Shown piece by piece: positions 5,308 through 7,206 of a DNA stretch of 7,206 nucleotides (the first letter of the stretch is position 1; each line of letters begins with the position of its first letter). The notes beneath the pieces are model-generated. The model was not told the DNA's origin. It made no database searches and saw only the letters and a list, made by a program, of their open reading frames with translations. Source of the DNA: Sulfuricurvum sp. (GTDB lineage Bacteria; Campylobacterota; Campylobacteria; Campylobacterales; Sulfurimonadaceae). The stretch spans positions 1 to 7,206 of the forward strand of contig JAGXHZ010000049.1 in assembly GCA_024635855.1 (NCBI GenBank), in the 5' to 3' direction. The translations under genes and the position numbers were made by a program.

Positions 5308-7206
5308 ATGAAAAAAAGATATACAAGAGAAAATGACATAGTAGTTGATCATGAGCATGGGCTAATGTGGCAAGATGACGACAGTGTCAATAATAGAATT
5401 GATTGGAACCAAGCAAATGCAATGGCAAGTCAATTGAGATTAGGTAGTTATAATGATTGGAGACTGCCTAGCTCGGATGAATTGTTATCAATTGCAAATA
5501 AAAACAACGTACCACAGCTTGATAATATATTTATAAATCGACCTTTTAGTACATGGTCGGCATTAGAAAGCGAAAACAAGCTAACAGCTAGGACAATCTT
5601 TTATCATGACAAGGACATAGTTTCATCTATCCATTCATCAGATGATCGTAAAGATTCAAAGCTTTTCGTAAGATATGTTAGAGATATAGAAAAAATAAAT
5701 AATCGTGATTACGAAACAGATATTAATAATCTAACTTGTACCTGCAAAAATTGGAAATTATTAAGAAGCCAATTTCCTATTGACGACCCTAGAAGATTAT
5801 GTAAACACTTAATCAAGAAAATTGATATAGATAACATGGATAGTAATCTAAACAGATATAAGTACGAAATAAAATTTTATAAAAATAAAAACAGTGGTTT
5901 TCCTGATGACTTTAATACTCTAATAGATATCGAAGGTACATCACACAAGTTATTATATAAACATGACCATCACTCGTGGATGAGTTTTTTTGATAGTGAT
6001 GGTACTAAATACGGAGTAATGCATGAAAACTATGAGAAAGTAGTATGGACTCATTTATATGGCAAACCAGAAGATTATGAAAAAGTTGAAAAGTATTTTA
6101 ATCAGCTCACTGTGAAGTTGCCGTTGTGGCTACAAGAATATGAAAAAAATGAATTAATCCACTATATGAAAACAGTTATACCGGGTAAAGAAAATTCTCA
6201 TTTTGATATTGAGCTACATCAATACGTTCCAACTCCGTCACATATTGATTACTCGGTAGATGAAGAGAATGATAATAATCGTTATATTGTCGATAATGAA
6301 ATTTATATGATTGTTGTCAAGAAAGATGTAATGATTATTGAGCTGTACAATGGAAAGGAATATTCTATTGCACGAGATTGTGAAAAAGTTAAATTTTCGA
6401 TAGAAAAAATGAAGCAAAAAGAGCAAGAAAGATTAAACAAAGAAAGAGAAAAATACGAACAAAAATTATCAGAAAAAAAAGCAAAAGCAAGAAATAAAGG
6501 ATATTTATTTCATGTTAAAGATTCTTTATATCGCGAAGCAATTACGATAAGCAATCGTGATCATGATGCTCAATATACTGAATATCTTGACGCATCTCAA
6601 AAAATATCGCTTGAATATATGAATACACAACAGCTTCTTAAATCTTCAAAAATCGATTTAACTTTGCTCCAATTTAATAATATACTAAAAAATATGGATT
6701 TTATAACAAAAGTGAATGGATTGAATTTAGATGATTGGATTGTAGTAAATGATGGTTTAAAGTTTGGCATCAATTTAGAAAAATGTTCTCATTATTTTAG
6801 TGAAACTATTCCAGATTGGTATCAAATTAAAACTATGCATCCCATTACATTTCAATTAATTGATTTAGAGGATAGAGAAAATGTTAGAATGACAAATATT
6901 AGGTGGGAAAAGGATAAATTTCCAGAACTTTTGCAATTAGTAATTCAACATATTGAAAATAGCTCAAATGCACGTAAGATTGTTAGGAGTAGCAAACAAA
7001 CAGAAAGAGATGCTTGGCTCCAGTTTGTGGAATGTCCTCATTGTGCATCAAAAAATATTCATAAAAAAAATAAACGTACATATGGATATGGTGAAGTTCA
7101 ACGGTATCAGTGTATGGATTGTAAAAAGATTTTTCAAGAGTTATTAGATGGCAAATCTAATGATGATTTAATAGAAAAAGAGATGATGGGCAATAAGGTT
7201 GAAGGA
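5308..7206 (+). CDS. DUF1566 - SWIM zinc motif - coiled helix - zinc-ribbon protein, partial
   Basis: Large multidomain protein of unknown function, open for 633 codons with no stop before the right edge. Residues about 8-128 form a DUF1566 (Lcl C-terminal-like) domain: DHEHGLMWQDD (14-24), W33 with following A36, YNDWRLPSSDEL (48-59) and a closing FVRYVRD (120-126). Residues 144-167 read C144-x-C146-x18-C165-x-H167, the CxCx(n)CxH signature of SWIM zinc motifs, which usually bind DNA or protein partners. Residues about 175-360 are unassigned. Residues about 364-396 are a Lys/Glu-rich helix, likely coiled coil. Residues about 397-570 are unassigned. Residues 576-605 form a zinc ribbon, C576-x2-C579-x22-C602-x2-C605, with the CPHC...QRYQCMDCKKIFQ wording of IS1 InsA-type N-termini. 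There is no signal peptide. The A+T-rich composition and 40-nt spacing tie it to the upstream gene. A nucleic-acid-binding role is inferred from the two zinc motifs; no catalytic domain is visible in the part present. Confidence 0.88.
   Translation, partial: MKKRYTRENDIVVDHEHGLMWQDDDSVNNRIDWNQANAMASQLRLGSYNDWRLPSSDELLSIANKNNVPQLDNIFINRPFSTWSALESENKLTARTIFYHDKDIVSSIHSSDDRKDSKLFVRYVRDIEKINNRDYETDINNLTCTCKNWKLLRSQFPIDDPRRLCKHLIKKIDIDNMDSNLNRYKYEIKFYKNKNSGFPDDFNTLIDIEGTSHKLLYKHDHHSWMSFFDSDGTKYGVMHENYEKVVWTHLYGKPEDYEKVEKYFNQLTVKLPLWLQEYEKNELIHYMKTVIPGKENSHFDIELHQYVPTPSHIDYSVDEENDNNRYIVDNEIYMIVVKKDVMIIELYNGKEYSIARDCEKVKFSIEKMKQKEQERLNKEREKYEQKLSEKKAKARNKGYLFHVKDSLYREAITISNRDHDAQYTEYLDASQKISLEYMNTQQLLKSSKIDLTLLQFNNILKNMDFITKVNGLNLDDWIVVNDGLKFGINLEKCSHYFSETIPDWYQIKTMHPITFQLIDLEDRENVRMTNIRWEKDKFPELLQLVIQHIENSSNARKIVRSSKQTERDAWLQFVECPHCASKNIHKKNKRTYGYGEVQRYQCMDCKKIFQELLDGKSNDDLIEKEMMGNKVEG

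Noticed and set aside
6953..7147. 64-codon plus-strand frame near the right edge
   Set aside because: It overlaps in another frame the zinc-ribbon coding sequence, which has clear Cys motifs.
7021..7206. IS1-family transposase fragment
   Set aside because: The zinc ribbon resembles InsA, but it is in frame at the end of a long multidomain protein, and no DDE domain or terminal inverted repeats are visible.

Overview
The window looks like chromosomal DNA of a sulfur-metabolising member of the Campylobacterota (Sulfuricurvum/Sulfurimonas-like). This is inferred from the moderate-to-low G+C, the style of the proteins and an exported tandem rhodanese. No rRNA or tRNA is present to confirm it, so the taxon is a guess.

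The left half (about 1-3724) is ordinary chromosome. On the minus strand, in transcription order, are a DTW-domain tRNA-uridine aminocarboxypropyltransferase (2691-2023), a TolC-family outer-membrane efflux protein (1977-769) and a MacA-like periplasmic adaptor that runs off the left edge (772-1). TolC and the adaptor share an ATGA start/stop overlap and probably form a tripartite exporter with a pump encoded beyond the window. The DTW gene lies 45 nt upstream in the same direction and may be co-transcribed. Divergent from it, across a 148-nt double promoter region, is an exported two-domain rhodanese (2840-3724).

The middle (3725-4304, 580 nt) has no credible gene. It holds a dense cluster of short palindromes: GTCATTCC-type hairpins, a 60-bp composite of two converging hairpins, and a TTCCCAC-type hairpin pair. 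After these comes an A+T-rich stretch with a perfect 10-bp inverted repeat just before the next gene.

The right half (4305-7206) is visibly more A+T-rich. It carries two co-directional genes that I cannot assign to a characterised system. The first is a 320-residue protein with faint resemblance to DUF3800/RNase H-fold proteins. The second, 40 nt downstream, has at least 633 residues and is cut by the right edge. It combines an N-terminal DUF1566 (Lcl C-terminal-like) domain, a SWIM-type zinc motif, a long unassigned middle with a charged helix, and a C-terminal zinc ribbon resembling the N-terminus of IS1-type InsA proteins. A 12-bp sequence is repeated at almost the same distance before both start codons. 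This pair, next to a repeat cluster, is the best candidate here for an undescribed accessory or defence-like module; that role is inference.
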